Shown: positions 33,397 to 42,598 of the stretch, piece by piece
Position numbering within the stretch: position 1 is the stretch's first letter
Layout: every line of letters starts with the position of its first letter
Source: Gemmatimonadota bacterium
GTDB lineage: Bacteria > Latescibacterota > UBA2968 > GCA-2709665
Reading direction: 5' to 3'
Assembly: GCA_028873695.1 (NCBI GenBank)
Contig: JAPPNU010000067.1
Location: 1-64,000, forward strand
Length of the DNA stretch: 64,000 nt
The notes under the pieces: model-generated
What the model saw: the letters and a program-made list of their open reading frames with translations, nothing else
What the model was told of the DNA's origin: nothing
Database searches by the model: none
Translations under genes and position numbers: made by a program

Positions 33397-36087
33397 TTAC
33401 CCCGAACTGCCTGTGATCAGGATACCGATGACGATGTTTGCACTGCCCCCCTTCCCGTCGGCGGCCCTCACGATCACGGTGTATCCGCGTTTCTGGTTGA
33501 AATCATACGCGCCTTTCGTCAACAACTGCCCGGAACCGGGGTCGACGTCGAAGTGCTCCGCATCGGCGCCCCACATGCTGTACGTAAGCGTATCCCCGTC
33601 CTCGTCAGTCGCTGCGACCGGGTCCCCGAACGGCTGGCCCGGTGACGTGCCACCGGCAACGCCAAGTGTTGCGGGTTGCCCGGGCGCAAACGCGGGAATG
33701 CGGTTCACGCGTTCTCCGAAGCGCCCGGCGAATGCCACGAAATCGGCAAACGCGATCCGGTCGTCCCCGTCCAGGTCGTATCTGGACTCGTACCCCTCGT
33801 CGCCCTCCCGGTATCCGAACGCGCCGGAGAACAACACAAAGTCGGCGAAGTCCACCGTACCGCTTCCGTCGAAATCAGGCGATAGCGGCGCGGGCGCCTG
33901 CAGCAATACGCTCACCGTACGCGTCATCGTCTCCGGATGCTCCCCACGTACCAGGTCGGCTCCCGCCGTACGGACCTCCGTCTCCGTCAACCCCTCCGTC
34001 ACCGTGAACCGCACCGTGCCCACCTTCCCGCTATCCACCTGTGACGCGCCGCCCAGCGACGAAACGCCGATCTCCACAAACGTCGAGTCCTTCTTGACAA
34101 GCGCCGTCACTCCCGGCAACGCATCGCCCGCGTCGAAGCCCTCGAACACCACCTGCGTCGTGTCATAGCCCACCCGGAGATCGACACCGCGCGTTTCCCG
34201 GATATCCGCGCCGAATATCTGTATGGACACGACTCGACCGGGGACGACACGCATCGTCCAGAGGTTCTGGTCTTTCTCCGACGCATCCAGGTCCAGCGAG
34301 AGGGAAAACAGGTCATACAGCACCAGGACCTCCGTCCGCACCAGCCCCAGGCTCAACCAGTCGCCATCGCCGGCAGCGCTGTTCGACCGAATCTGCACCT
34401 CGTATTCCGTATCGGGGTCCAGACCCTCGATGATCGCGCTCGTGTCCGTCACGTCCTGGGGTCCGTCCATCCATTCCCCTTCGCCGCCTTCACGATACCG
34501 CACGTCGTAGCCCGTAACGACCAGCCCGTCATCGGCTGCCGGTGCCGTCCAGCCGATGGTCACGCTGCCCGGTGACGTCTCCAATGCCTTGGGCTCCACC
34601 GGCGGAGGCGGCGACGCTAGCGTAAACACCGGCTCCAGGGACGTCCACGCACCGTGCTCCGAGTTGCCGCTGGACCGCACCTGTATCTCGTATTCCGTAT
34701 CCGGGTCCAGACCCACTATGGTTGTGCTGGTACCCCTCACGTCCTGAGGGCCGTCCGTCCATTCCTCCACGCTGCCTTCGCGGTAACGCACGTCGTAGTT
34801 CCTGATCAGAGGACCGTCGCCGGTCGGCGCCTTCCACTGCAACGCCACGCTCGTTGTCGACACACCCGTCACTGTGGGAGACACCGGGGGAAGGGGGGGT
34901 GGCGGGGGCGGTGGTGGCGGGGGCGGTGGTGGTGGTGGCTGAATCCTTCCGGTTGAAGGAAACGCTACGCTCGTGCGGGCTTCGGGAAACCCGGCGTCGT
35001 CCTGGAACAATACCCTTACCTTGACTTTCTTCCCCTGGTCGGCGGAAGCGAGCGTGTACGTGTTCGACGTTGCTCCGATAATGTCGTTCTCAGTCGTGCC
35101 GTCGACCCGCATCCACTGGTAGCGCCACACCACGTTCCGCAGCCCGTCAGTATCCACGATGTCGCTCGTCGAGACCGTAAGCGTCTCGCCCACCCCCGCG
35201 GTACCCGAGATGGTCGGCTGCCCGGTGGCCGGAGTGTTGGTGGTGGTGGCCGTAACCGTCCCGTTGGACGGGTAAGCGTCGCTGGTGCTCATGCCGTCGA
35301 ACCCCGCGTCGTCCTGGAACAACGCCGCCACCTTGACCTTTTTGCCCTGCTCGTTTGAGGTGAGCCTGTAGGTGCTTAACGTCGCCCCCATTATGTCGGT
35401 CTCAGTCGTTCCGTCGACCCGCATCCACTGGTAGCGCCATACCACGTTCCGCAGGCCGTCCGTATCCACAATGTCGCTTGTCGAGGCCGTCAGCGTCTCG
35501 CCCACCCGCGCAGTGCCCGAGATGGTCGGCACGCCGAACGAGGGGCTATTGGACTGTTCGACAATCCTGAGCGACACGCGGTCGCCGACCGCCCATGACA
35601 GGCCGCTTTTGTTCCAGCCTCTCCCTGAGGGCGTTTTTGAATCAGCGTACTTGAACTCTAAATACCTGGAAGCGAAATCCGTGTTATCCACAGAGAGGTA
35701 GAGCAGGCCGGCGGTGCTCGGCAGGTCGTCCACGAATTCGAGTTCCAGCCTGCCGGCGGAAGCCCCGCTCGTATGCACCAGGAGTTTCCTCACGGTGAGC
35801 GTGCTGGAAGCGAAGGTGAAATCGTCGTCGGTCAGTACTGAACTCGTGCTGCAATTGGCACCATCTGCCGCATTATTGCACCCCCGTGCTCCCATCTCCA
35901 GCCGTTTGACCGTGAGCGTTGCCGACCAGCGGTCCACAACCGCTGCACCCGCCGCGGTTCCGGGGAGGGCCGCGAGTCCGGCGAGCACGAGGAGGAGTGG
36001 GGCAGCGACTCCGCCCGCCCGCGACACGACACTCGCGACAGACAGCGCCAAAACAGCAGGGATGATCCGTACGCTTGTCAATGGCAT
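33397..36087 (-). CDS. Secreted protein with Ig-like, FN3, cohesin-like, dockerin and cadherin-like domains
   Basis: 896 residues. The N-terminus has two hydrophobic stretches (10-23 and 29-45), the second being signal-peptide-like. Then follow an unassigned domain (50-180), two near-identical Ig-like repeats (185-275 and 290-378; DIVDTDGLRNVVWRYQWMRV in each), 15 consecutive prolines (384-398), two FN3 domains (405-495 and 500-590), a cohesin-like domain (610-715, SIQIFGADIRETRGVDLRV), a dockerin (738-791) and a cadherin-like end. It carries both partner types of the cohesin-dockerin interaction. It starts 64 bases after the 2000-residue barrel protein and is probably co-transcribed with it. 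Confidence 0.85.
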   Translation of the reverse strand: MPLTSVRIIPAVLALSVASVVSRAGGVAAPLLLVLAGLAALPGTAAGAAVVDRWSATLTVKRLEMGARGCNNAADGANCSTSSVLTDDDFTFASSTLTVRKLLVHTSGASAGRLELEFVDDLPSTAGLLYLSVDNTDFASRYLEFKYADSKTPSGRGWNKSGLSWAVGDRVSLRIVEQSNSPSFGVPTISGTARVGETLTASTSDIVDTDGLRNVVWRYQWMRVDGTTETDIMGATLSTYRLTSNEQGKKVKVAALFQDDAGFDGMSTSDAYPSNGTVTATTTNTPATGQPTISGTAGVGETLTVSTSDIVDTDGLRNVVWRYQWMRVDGTTENDIIGATSNTYTLASADQGKKVKVRVLFQDDAGFPEARTSVAFPSTGRIQPPPPPPPPPPPPPPPLPPVSPTVTGVSTTSVALQWKAPTGDGPLIRNYDVRYREGSVEEWTDGPQDVRGTSTTIVGLDPDTEYEIQVRSSGNSEHGAWTSLEPVFTLASPPPPVEPKALETSPGSVTIGWTAPAADDGLVVTGYDVRYREGGEGEWMDGPQDVTDTSAIIEGLDPDTEYEVQIRSNSAAGDGDWLSLGLVRTEVLVLYDLFSLSLDLDASEKDQNLWTMRVVPGRVVSIQIFGADIRETRGVDLRVGYDTTQVVFEGFDAGDALPGVTALVKKDSTFVEIGVSSLGGASQVDSGKVGTVRFTVTEGLTETEVRTAGADLVRGEHPETMTRTVSVLLQAPAPLSPDFDGSGTVDFADFVLFSGAFGYREGDEGYESRYDLDGDDRIAFADFVAFAGRFGERVNRIPAFAPGQPATLGVAGGTSPGQPFGDPVAATDEDGDTLTYSMWGADAEHFDVDPGSGQLLTKGAYDFNQKRGYTVIVRAADGKGGSANIVIGILITGSSG

Positions 36088-36151
36088 GTCATTTTTGTGA
36101 TTTGTGGCTTCCGGGAGGTTGGAGTTGCCCCGATTTCGCGGACAGACGGGG

Positions 36152-39100
36152 TCAGAGGGTCCAGGCGGCGTGGAGGCGGAGGTCCTGGCTGACCGGCTGT
36201 CGGCCTGTGGGCGCCAGGCGCCGGCCTTCGAAATTCAGGGTCAGGCCCGCGGCCCGGCGGGTGTCCACTCGTAGTCGCGTCCCAGCCCGATAGGCACGGG
36301 TCCGGCCTTCCGCCAGAACGGCGCCCACATACGGCGTCAGGATGCCCATGCCGAACGGCGCGGGCATCCCGTAGCCCACGTCCGTAGTCAGTCGGCCAGC
36401 CATTCCCCGGGTCTTCTGCGGCGCCAGGCCCTGCGTGGTCTGCCGCGACCACAGGCCGTCTATGCCGCTCCGGGCCGCACCCCAGGTCGGCGCCAGGGTC
36501 AGCGTCAGGCCCTTGCCGTTGGCCACCGGGGCCAGGCGTACCATCCCGCTCGCCCCCCATTCCTGATAGTCCTCATCTTCGTGAGCCAGGAGACCGCGCA
36601 CAGTGCCCTCAAGGGTCAAGCCCAGGGTCGGGATTGCGTATTGCACCCGGCCCCCCACTTCCAGGCCGAAGCCCGTCTCGGCGTCCCCTGAATCATGCCG
36701 CAGGCCCAGTTCCACCGTCGGCGTCAGGCGGCGCCCGCCGGCCCACGTCACCCTCCGGCTCCCTTCCAGGACCAGCCGCACACGGTGCGCGTCGGCATCC
36801 GTCTCAGCCAGCCCGGCGACCGCGTCCGTACTCGTGCGCGTCAACAGGGCATCCGAGCGCGCGGCCAGTTGAAGGTCTCCGGTATTCCGGGCGGTCAGCA
36901 GAATGCCCCGACCCCCGAACGCACCCATGACGAAATCCGTGTCCGCCTCCAGGGTCCCTTCGGGCACGGCCCACTTTGAGTCACCCCGGCCGTAGCCGGC
37001 CATGCCCCAGGCGTCCAGCCGCTCGGTGACGGCGTAGCGCAGGTAGGGATGCAGACTGGTCAGGACGGTTTCGAGGTCGCCCGTCCCGCGCTTCCCGGTC
37101 CCAGGCACGGCGTACCCCCCGCCACCCCGGCTGTGGGCTGCCGCCACGCCGATGAGCAGCCGGTCCCATTCACTGTCAACGCCCACGGTGCCCGTGAACA
37201 CGTCCCCGTCGATCGCCAGGCCGCCGTCCCGGCCGTCGAACGCGGCGCCGGCGAACCGGCTCCAGGCCGTCAGGAGCGGCATCGCGGCGCCGGCCCCGGT
37301 CCCGTTCAGGTTGAGCCGGAAAGAACTCCCCAGGAGGACCTCACGCAGATTGAAGGTCTGGCCGAAATCGAGGATCCGGCTCAGCCCCGATCGGGTGTCC
37401 GGGCCGGGGCCGATGAGCCAGGGGGAATCCGTGGCGGCCTCGCCCGCGCCCGGCCCAATCCCAAGCACTCCGGCCACTTCGGCCAGGACCGCTAACGCCG
37501 TAGAGGATGAAGCGCCGGGGACCCCAACGGTCGAACCGGCCGGCTCTCCCTCACACGGATCGCTCCCACCGGGGGCGAGGGCTCCTCGGCCATCCTCAGC
37601 CGCACCCGCGGCCCTCCAGCCCAGGGGCAGCCGGTAGCCACCTACCGTCAGGTGGGAGCCCTGTCCGGGCGCGCTCCACAACCGATCGCCCACCGCGTCC
37701 GCAATGTGCGCGCCCACAGTCCGTCCAAACCGCGACAGCCACGCCCGCTGCAGCGGATCGGAGTTTTTTATCGTCCCTGTGGCCGTGGCATCGGCCAGGT
37801 ACGCCCCCGACGGGTTTGAGAGCGTGAGCGTCATCGTCTCGCTCTCCTCGTCATGCGTATCGTCCAGCACCGCCACCGACACCGTCTTCTCTGTCTCGCC
37901 CGCGGCGAAGGTGAGGGTCCCGCTCGCCGCGGTGTAGTCTATGCCCGCAATCGCCGTGCCGTCGCTCGTAGCCCAGGCCACGGTCACAGGCCCCGAGACC
38001 GACCGGTCGAGCGTCACCATAAACGCCAACGCCGCGTCGGGGCCTTCTTCCACCTCCGCGTCCGCCACCGACAGACCCGGCGGGCCCCGGACCGTCACCT
38101 TCGGCGTGTTCGACAGCGCCCGGCCGTCCGGCGTGCAGATCGCCCCGGCGTCGGCGCAGCCGCCGGTCGTTGCCGGCAACGTCACCGTCACGTCAGCCGA
38201 ACCCGACGGCTTAATGCGCACGATCCACCGGTCGTACTCCGCGGGGTCCGTCCGGCGACTGCCTCTGACTGTGCCGCCGGTCACCTGAAGGGCATCCCGG
38301 ACCGCCCGGTTCTTGTTGAAGCCCTCGTTGCCGTCGAACACCTCTGCGTTGAAGGCGAGCTCGAGCGTGAACCCGCTCGACCCGTCGTGCTCGCCGGGCG
38401 CGTTTTCGAACGCCGCGGTCAGCGGGGACGCGGACCCCTCCGTCGCGCTGGTATCGGACACGCTGATCGTCGGAGTGATCGTCGTGCTCGGGCACGTCTG
38501 CGCCGAGGTGCGCAGACAGACGGCGCCCGTACCGCCGTCGGGCAGCGTCGTCGCGAAAGTGGTCGCGTTCAGCGACGCCGCGTTGGCATCCAGCCAGGTC
38601 TGGCCCCAGGTGAACCGGTCGCCGTTACGCACGGCGGCGCTCAACGGGAGGGTCTCACCCGCCCACTCCATGGTCAGGTCCGAGAGCGATTCCCCGCGGC
38701 TGCGGACCTGGAAGACCACGCCGTCGGCATACGCGACGACGATCTGCGCCTCGTAGGCACCCGACCTGTACTGGAACCTGTAGTCGGACACCCCACCCAG
38801 ATCGGGACTGGCGATCCTCGAGTAGCCCCGATAGCCGTTCCGGGCGTCGACCGTCAACGTCGTCGACCAGGGTGGATCGGTGAAAGGCGCCGTTCCGGTA
38901 GAGTCGCTCACGTCTATGGTGAAAGTCCGGGAGTTGCCCGTACCGAAGCCTCCCGTGGAAGTCGCAGTGATGGTCACCGTATACGAATCCCTGGTGGGGA
39001 CCTCCTTCATCATGAGGTTGGAGCGATTCAGCTCGAAGGAATCGGAGTCGCCGCCCGTACCGATCCCGTAGACGGGGTTCTGCCCGTCAAGGAAGGCATT

Positions 39101-42100
39101 CTGCGCGGAAAGGCGTCCGACGGTTCCCAGCGTATCGCTATAGTCGATTGACGCGTCATCCAGCACGATGTACCAGCTTCCGAGGTTCTGCTCAAAGGCC
39201 GATGCGTCGTCGAACATGTTGTTCATGGAGGTGGCAGACGACACGTCCCAGGAGTCCAGGGGTTGGTTGAAGGAGGTGGCGTTATAGAACATGTCGAACA
39301 TGTTGGTCACGGACGACACGTCCCAGGAGTTCAGGGGCTGGTTGAAGGAGGAGGCGCCGGCGAACATCCACACCATGTCCTTCACAGACGACACGTCCCA
39401 GGAGTCCACGGCGCCATTGAAGGAGGAGGCGCCAGAGAACATGCTGGCCATGGAGGTCACAGACGAGGGGTTCCAGGAGTCGAGAGGCTGGTTGAAGGAA
39501 GACGCGTTGCGGAACATGTTGTTCATGTCGGTCACAGACGACACGTCCCAGGAGTCCAGTTCGCCGTTGAAGGAGGAGGCGTTGCGGAACATCCAGAACA
39601 TTTCGGTCACAGACGACACGTCCCAGGTGTTCAGGGGCTGGTTGAAGGAGGAGGCGTCCTGGAACATGCGGTTCATGTCGGTCACAGACGACGTGTTCCA
39701 TGAGTTCAAGGGCTGGTTGAAGGCGGTGGCGTGAGAGAACATGGCATGCATGTCGGTCACCGACGACACGTCCCAGGAGTCCAGGGGTTGGTTGAATGGG
39801 GTGAAGGCGAACATGCCGGTCATGTCGGTCACGGACGACACGTCCCAGGAGTCCAGCGGCTGGTTGAAGGAACGGGCGTGAGAGAACATGCCGTCCATGT
39901 CGGTCACGGACGACGTGTTCCAGGAGTTCAGGGGCTGGTTGAAGACGGGGTTTCTGAAGAACATGTTGTGCATGGAGGTCACAGACGACACGTCCCAGGA
40001 GTCCAGGGGCTGGTTGAAGGCAGAGGTGTCCCAGAACATTCCGTACATGTTGGTCACCGAGGAGACGTCCCAGGAGGAGATATCGCCGTTGAAGGAGGTG
40101 GCCATGTTGAACATGTAGCTGGCGTCGGTGACGCGCGAGAGGTCGGGGGCGTCCGTCGCATTGTATCCCATGTTCGACGCGCCCTGGAACGCCTCGTGCA
40201 TCGACGTCCACCGGGCCGTCCCCCACTGGTCGACGGAGACCAGCCTGTGCGCTACCGCGCGGTCGGCGAGGTGGAATCGGGTGATGCCGTCGGATATGCG
40301 CACCGTGTAGGTACCGGCGGAATCATACCGGTGGGACTTTCTGCCGCTAACGTTCTCTTCCACGGTCCCGTCGCCCCAGTCGATGGTGTACGTGCCGCTT
40401 GCCGGAATGGTGATGGACTGGCCGGGCGCGGTAGTCTTCCACGTGGTGACAAAGGCCGACCGGGACAAGTAGTTGGGCAGACCCGTGACGTCTATGGTAA
40501 ACGTCCGGGAATTGCCCGAGCCAAAGTCTCCCGTGGAGGTCGCCGTGATGGTCACCGTGTACGAGTCCCTGGTGGGGACCTCCTTCAGCACGAGTTTGGC
40601 GCCATTCAGCTCGAAGGAGCCGGAGTCGCCGCCCGGGCCTATCCCGTAGACGGGGTTCTGCCGGTCAAGGTAGGCGTTCTGCGCGGATATGCGCCCGACG
40701 GTTCCCGTTGTATCGCTATAGTCGACTGATGGGTCATCCAGCACGATGTGCCAGTTTCCCAGGTTCTGCTCAAAGGCGGATGCGTCTTCGAACATGTAGC
40801 TCATGCTGGTCACGGACGAGACGTCCCAGGAGTCCAGCGGCTGGTTGAAGGCGGTGGCGCCGGCGAATATGCTGTACATGTTGGTCACAGACGAGACGTC
40901 CCAGGAGTCCAGGGGCTGATTGAAGGAGGTGGCGCCGTAGAACATGCCGGCCATGGAGGTCACAGACGACACGTTCCAGTCGGAGACGTCGCCGTTGAAG
41001 GAGGTGGCGCCGTGGAACATGCTGCCCATGTCGGTCACGGACGACACGTCCCAGGAGTCCAGGGGCTGGTTGAAGGCGGTGGCGCCGCGGAACATGTAAT
41101 TCATGGTTTTCACCGACGACACGTCCCAGGAGTCCAGCGGCTGGTTGAAGGAGCGGGCTTCCTCGAACATGCCGTGCATTGATTTCGGAGTCGACACGTC
41201 CCAGGAGTCCAGGGGCTGGTTGAAGGAGCGGGCGTGGCGGAACATTTCGTACATGTAGGTCACCGACGACACGTCCCAGGAGTCCAGCGGCTGGTTGAAC
41301 GCGTAGGCGCGGTTGAACATGCCGTTCATTGTTTTCACCGACGACACGTCCCAGGAGTCCAGCGGCTGGTTGAAGGAGTGGGCGTTGGAGAACATGGAGA
41401 ACATATTGGTCACAGACGACACGTCCCACGAGTTCAGGGGCTGGTTGAAGGCGCTGGCGGTGGAGAACATGCGCGCTATCCGGGTCACCGACGACATGTT
41501 CCAGGAGTCCAGGGGCTGGTTGAAGGCGGTGGCGCGGGAGAACATGGCGTACATGTCGGTGACTGACGAGACGTCCCAGGAGTCCAGCGGCTGGTTGAAG
41601 GAGCTGGCGCCCCAGAACATGTGCGACATGTGAGTGACTGACGAGACGTCCCAGGAGGAGACGTCGCCGTTGAAGGAGGTCGCCTTGTAGAACATGTAGC
41701 TGGCGTCCGTGACGCGCGAGAGGTCAGGGGCGTCGGTGGCGTTGTATACCATGTTGGATGCGCCCTGGAATGCCTCGCGCATCGACGTCCACTCGGCCGT
41801 CCCCCACTGTTCGATGGAGACCAGCTTTGGCGCTACCGCGCGATTGGCGAGGTGGAATCTGGTGATGCCGTCGGATATGCTCACCGTGTAGGTGCCGGCG
41901 GCATCATACCGGTGGGACTGCCTGCCGCTAATGTTCTCTTCCACGGTCCCGTCGCCCCAGTCGATCGTGTACGTGCCGCTTGCCGGAATGGTGATGGACT
42001 GGTTGTTCGCTGTCGTTCGCCACGTGGTGACAAACCAGCTGGATGGGATGGATTGGCCATGGGCTGCATCAGGACTGCCGGCAACGGCCACGCACAGGGT

Positions 42101-42145
42101 CCCCACCACCACAAACAGAATGTCGTGGAATCTGCTTCTACGCAT
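36152..42145 (-). CDS. Giant BspA-repeat surface protein with Calx-beta domain and C-terminal outer-membrane barrel
   Basis: 1997 residues from the ATG at 42145, which has AGGAG six bases upstream; an earlier ATG ten codons before lacks this. A signal peptide is followed by two large homologous modules (about 30-555 and 558-1080). Each module has a PKD-like IDWGDGTVEEN segment, then BspA repeats (DUF285 type) of 25 residues with consensus SWDVSSVTxMxxMFxxAxxFNQPLD. Next come an unassigned beta region, a Calx-beta domain (about 1360-1460, VEEGPDAALAFMVTL), and a 500-residue C-terminal region resembling an autotransporter barrel. It probably displays the repeats at the cell surface. The ligand is unknown. 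Confidence 0.85.
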   Translation of the reverse strand: MRRSRFHDILFVVVGTLCVAVAGSPDAAHGQSIPSSWFVTTWRTTANNQSITIPASGTYTIDWGDGTVEENISGRQSHRYDAAGTYTVSISDGITRFHLANRAVAPKLVSIEQWGTAEWTSMREAFQGASNMVYNATDAPDLSRVTDASYMFYKATSFNGDVSSWDVSSVTHMSHMFWGASSFNQPLDSWDVSSVTDMYAMFSRATAFNQPLDSWNMSSVTRIARMFSTASAFNQPLNSWDVSSVTNMFSMFSNAHSFNQPLDSWDVSSVKTMNGMFNRAYAFNQPLDSWDVSSVTYMYEMFRHARSFNQPLDSWDVSTPKSMHGMFEEARSFNQPLDSWDVSSVKTMNYMFRGATAFNQPLDSWDVSSVTDMGSMFHGATSFNGDVSDWNVSSVTSMAGMFYGATSFNQPLDSWDVSSVTNMYSIFAGATAFNQPLDSWDVSSVTSMSYMFEDASAFEQNLGNWHIVLDDPSVDYSDTTGTVGRISAQNAYLDRQNPVYGIGPGGDSGSFELNGAKLVLKEVPTRDSYTVTITATSTGDFGSGNSRTFTIDVTGLPNYLSRSAFVTTWKTTAPGQSITIPASGTYTIDWGDGTVEENVSGRKSHRYDSAGTYTVRISDGITRFHLADRAVAHRLVSVDQWGTARWTSMHEAFQGASNMGYNATDAPDLSRVTDASYMFNMATSFNGDISSWDVSSVTNMYGMFWDTSAFNQPLDSWDVSSVTSMHNMFFRNPVFNQPLNSWNTSSVTDMDGMFSHARSFNQPLDSWDVSSVTDMTGMFAFTPFNQPLDSWDVSSVTDMHAMFSHATAFNQPLNSWNTSSVTDMNRMFQDASSFNQPLNTWDVSSVTEMFWMFRNASSFNGELDSWDVSSVTDMNNMFRNASSFNQPLDSWNPSSVTSMASMFSGASSFNGAVDSWDVSSVKDMVWMFAGASSFNQPLNSWDVSSVTNMFDMFYNATSFNQPLDSWDVSSATSMNNMFDDASAFEQNLGSWYIVLDDASIDYSDTLGTVGRLSAQNAFLDGQNPVYGIGTGGDSDSFELNRSNLMMKEVPTRDSYTVTITATSTGGFGTGNSRTFTIDVSDSTGTAPFTDPPWSTTLTVDARNGYRGYSRIASPDLGGVSDYRFQYRSGAYEAQIVVAYADGVVFQVRSRGESLSDLTMEWAGETLPLSAAVRNGDRFTWGQTWLDANAASLNATTFATTLPDGGTGAVCLRTSAQTCPSTTITPTISVSDTSATEGSASPLTAAFENAPGEHDGSSGFTLELAFNAEVFDGNEGFNKNRAVRDALQVTGGTVRGSRRTDPAEYDRWIVRIKPSGSADVTVTLPATTGGCADAGAICTPDGRALSNTPKVTVRGPPGLSVADAEVEEGPDAALAFMVTLDRSVSGPVTVAWATSDGTAIAGIDYTAASGTLTFAAGETEKTVSVAVLDDTHDEESETMTLTLSNPSGAYLADATATGTIKNSDPLQRAWLSRFGRTVGAHIADAVGDRLWSAPGQGSHLTVGGYRLPLGWRAAGAAEDGRGALAPGGSDPCEGEPAGSTVGVPGASSSTALAVLAEVAGVLGIGPGAGEAATDSPWLIGPGPDTRSGLSRILDFGQTFNLREVLLGSSFRLNLNGTGAGAAMPLLTAWSRFAGAAFDGRDGGLAIDGDVFTGTVGVDSEWDRLLIGVAAAHSRGGGGYAVPGTGKRGTGDLETVLTSLHPYLRYAVTERLDAWGMAGYGRGDSKWAVPEGTLEADTDFVMGAFGGRGILLTARNTGDLQLAARSDALLTRTSTDAVAGLAETDADAHRVRLVLEGSRRVTWAGGRRLTPTVELGLRHDSGDAETGFGLEVGGRVQYAIPTLGLTLEGTVRGLLAHEDEDYQEWGASGMVRLAPVANGKGLTLTLAPTWGAARSGIDGLWSRQTTQGLAPQKTRGMAGRLTTDVGYGMPAPFGMGILTPYVGAVLAEGRTRAYRAGTRLRVDTRRAAGLTLNFEGRRLAPTGRQPVSQDLRLHAAWTL
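38880..42040. repeat. Coding tandem repeats: two modules of 75-base BspA units
   Basis: Each module has 13 units of about 75 bases (one is 72) containing GACACGTCCCAGGAGTCCAG on the plus strand. The modules, about 40470-42040 and 38880-40450, are also duplicates of each other, including their PKD-like and SSFELN-type flanks. Confidence 0.85.
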
Positions 42146-42319
42146 ATGAATCTCCTGCATATGGCTGATCGACATTGGGGGTCACGGGATCGTGGCTCAG
42201 GTCCTCGGCCACGTCCGTCACGGGATCCAGCATCCATGAATCGTCTGCGACGATGCGCATACAGAGTGATCTTCCGGTTGAGACGGTCTCCGGTCTACCT
42301 TGCTCGCATATAATATGTA

Positions 42320-42405
42320 ATTATCGTGATAATATCCATTATAAAATAACATTGCGGTGAAGATTTCAGACCATATACGTGATATTATCGTGATTTATCG
42401 GTAAA
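42320..42405. promoter_or_regulatory. Palindrome and 11-bp-phased NGTGA repeats upstream of the BspA-repeat gene
   Basis: ATTATCGTGATAAT (42320-42333) is a perfect palindrome, lying between a possible minus-strand -35 (TGGATA) and -10 (TATTAT, 42315-42310). Further upstream, GGTGAA at 42356, CGTGAT at 42378, CGTGAT at 42389 and GGTAAA at 42400 share an 11-base phase. The same CGTGAT words occur at 29251-29267. Confidence 0.45.
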
Positions 42406-42493
42406 ACAACCGGGACTCTCGGGGATACCGGTCTGCAGACCCGCGGCCGTGGGTTGCCGTCTATCCCTGAAGGGTTAACCTGACATAAAAAAA

Positions 42494-42521
42494 GCCCTGC
42501 TGACGTCGTTGTCGGCAGGGC
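42494..42521 (-). terminator. Rho-independent terminator after the gamma-glutamyltransferase gene
   Basis: GCCCTGCTGAC/GTCGGCAGGGC arms of 11 bases with a 6-base loop (one mismatch). On the minus strand a run of seven T follows directly. The plus strand also has T-rich sequence (CCTTTTCATTTTT), so it may act both ways. Confidence 0.85.
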
Positions 42522-42598
42522 CCTTTTCATTTTTCGTCTTGTAGCGGAAGCGTTCGTCTATCGATCGTCTTTTGCGAATTGACGGGTTTTCTCTAGGA

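Noticed and set aside
20685..36087. Classical cellulosome
   Set aside because: There is no scaffoldin with several cohesins, and the dockerin-bearing enzymes are mostly proteases and binding proteins.
37853..39151. Long plus-strand frames opposite the BspA-repeat gene (also 39731-40729, 40748-41182)
   Set aside because: They are antisense shadows produced by GC-rich, repetitive codons of the real gene; their products are His/Val/Gly-rich low-complexity strings without domains.
39240..41660. CRISPR-like regular repeats of about 75 bases
   Set aside because: The repeats are coding BspA units in frame, with no unique spacers and no cas genes.
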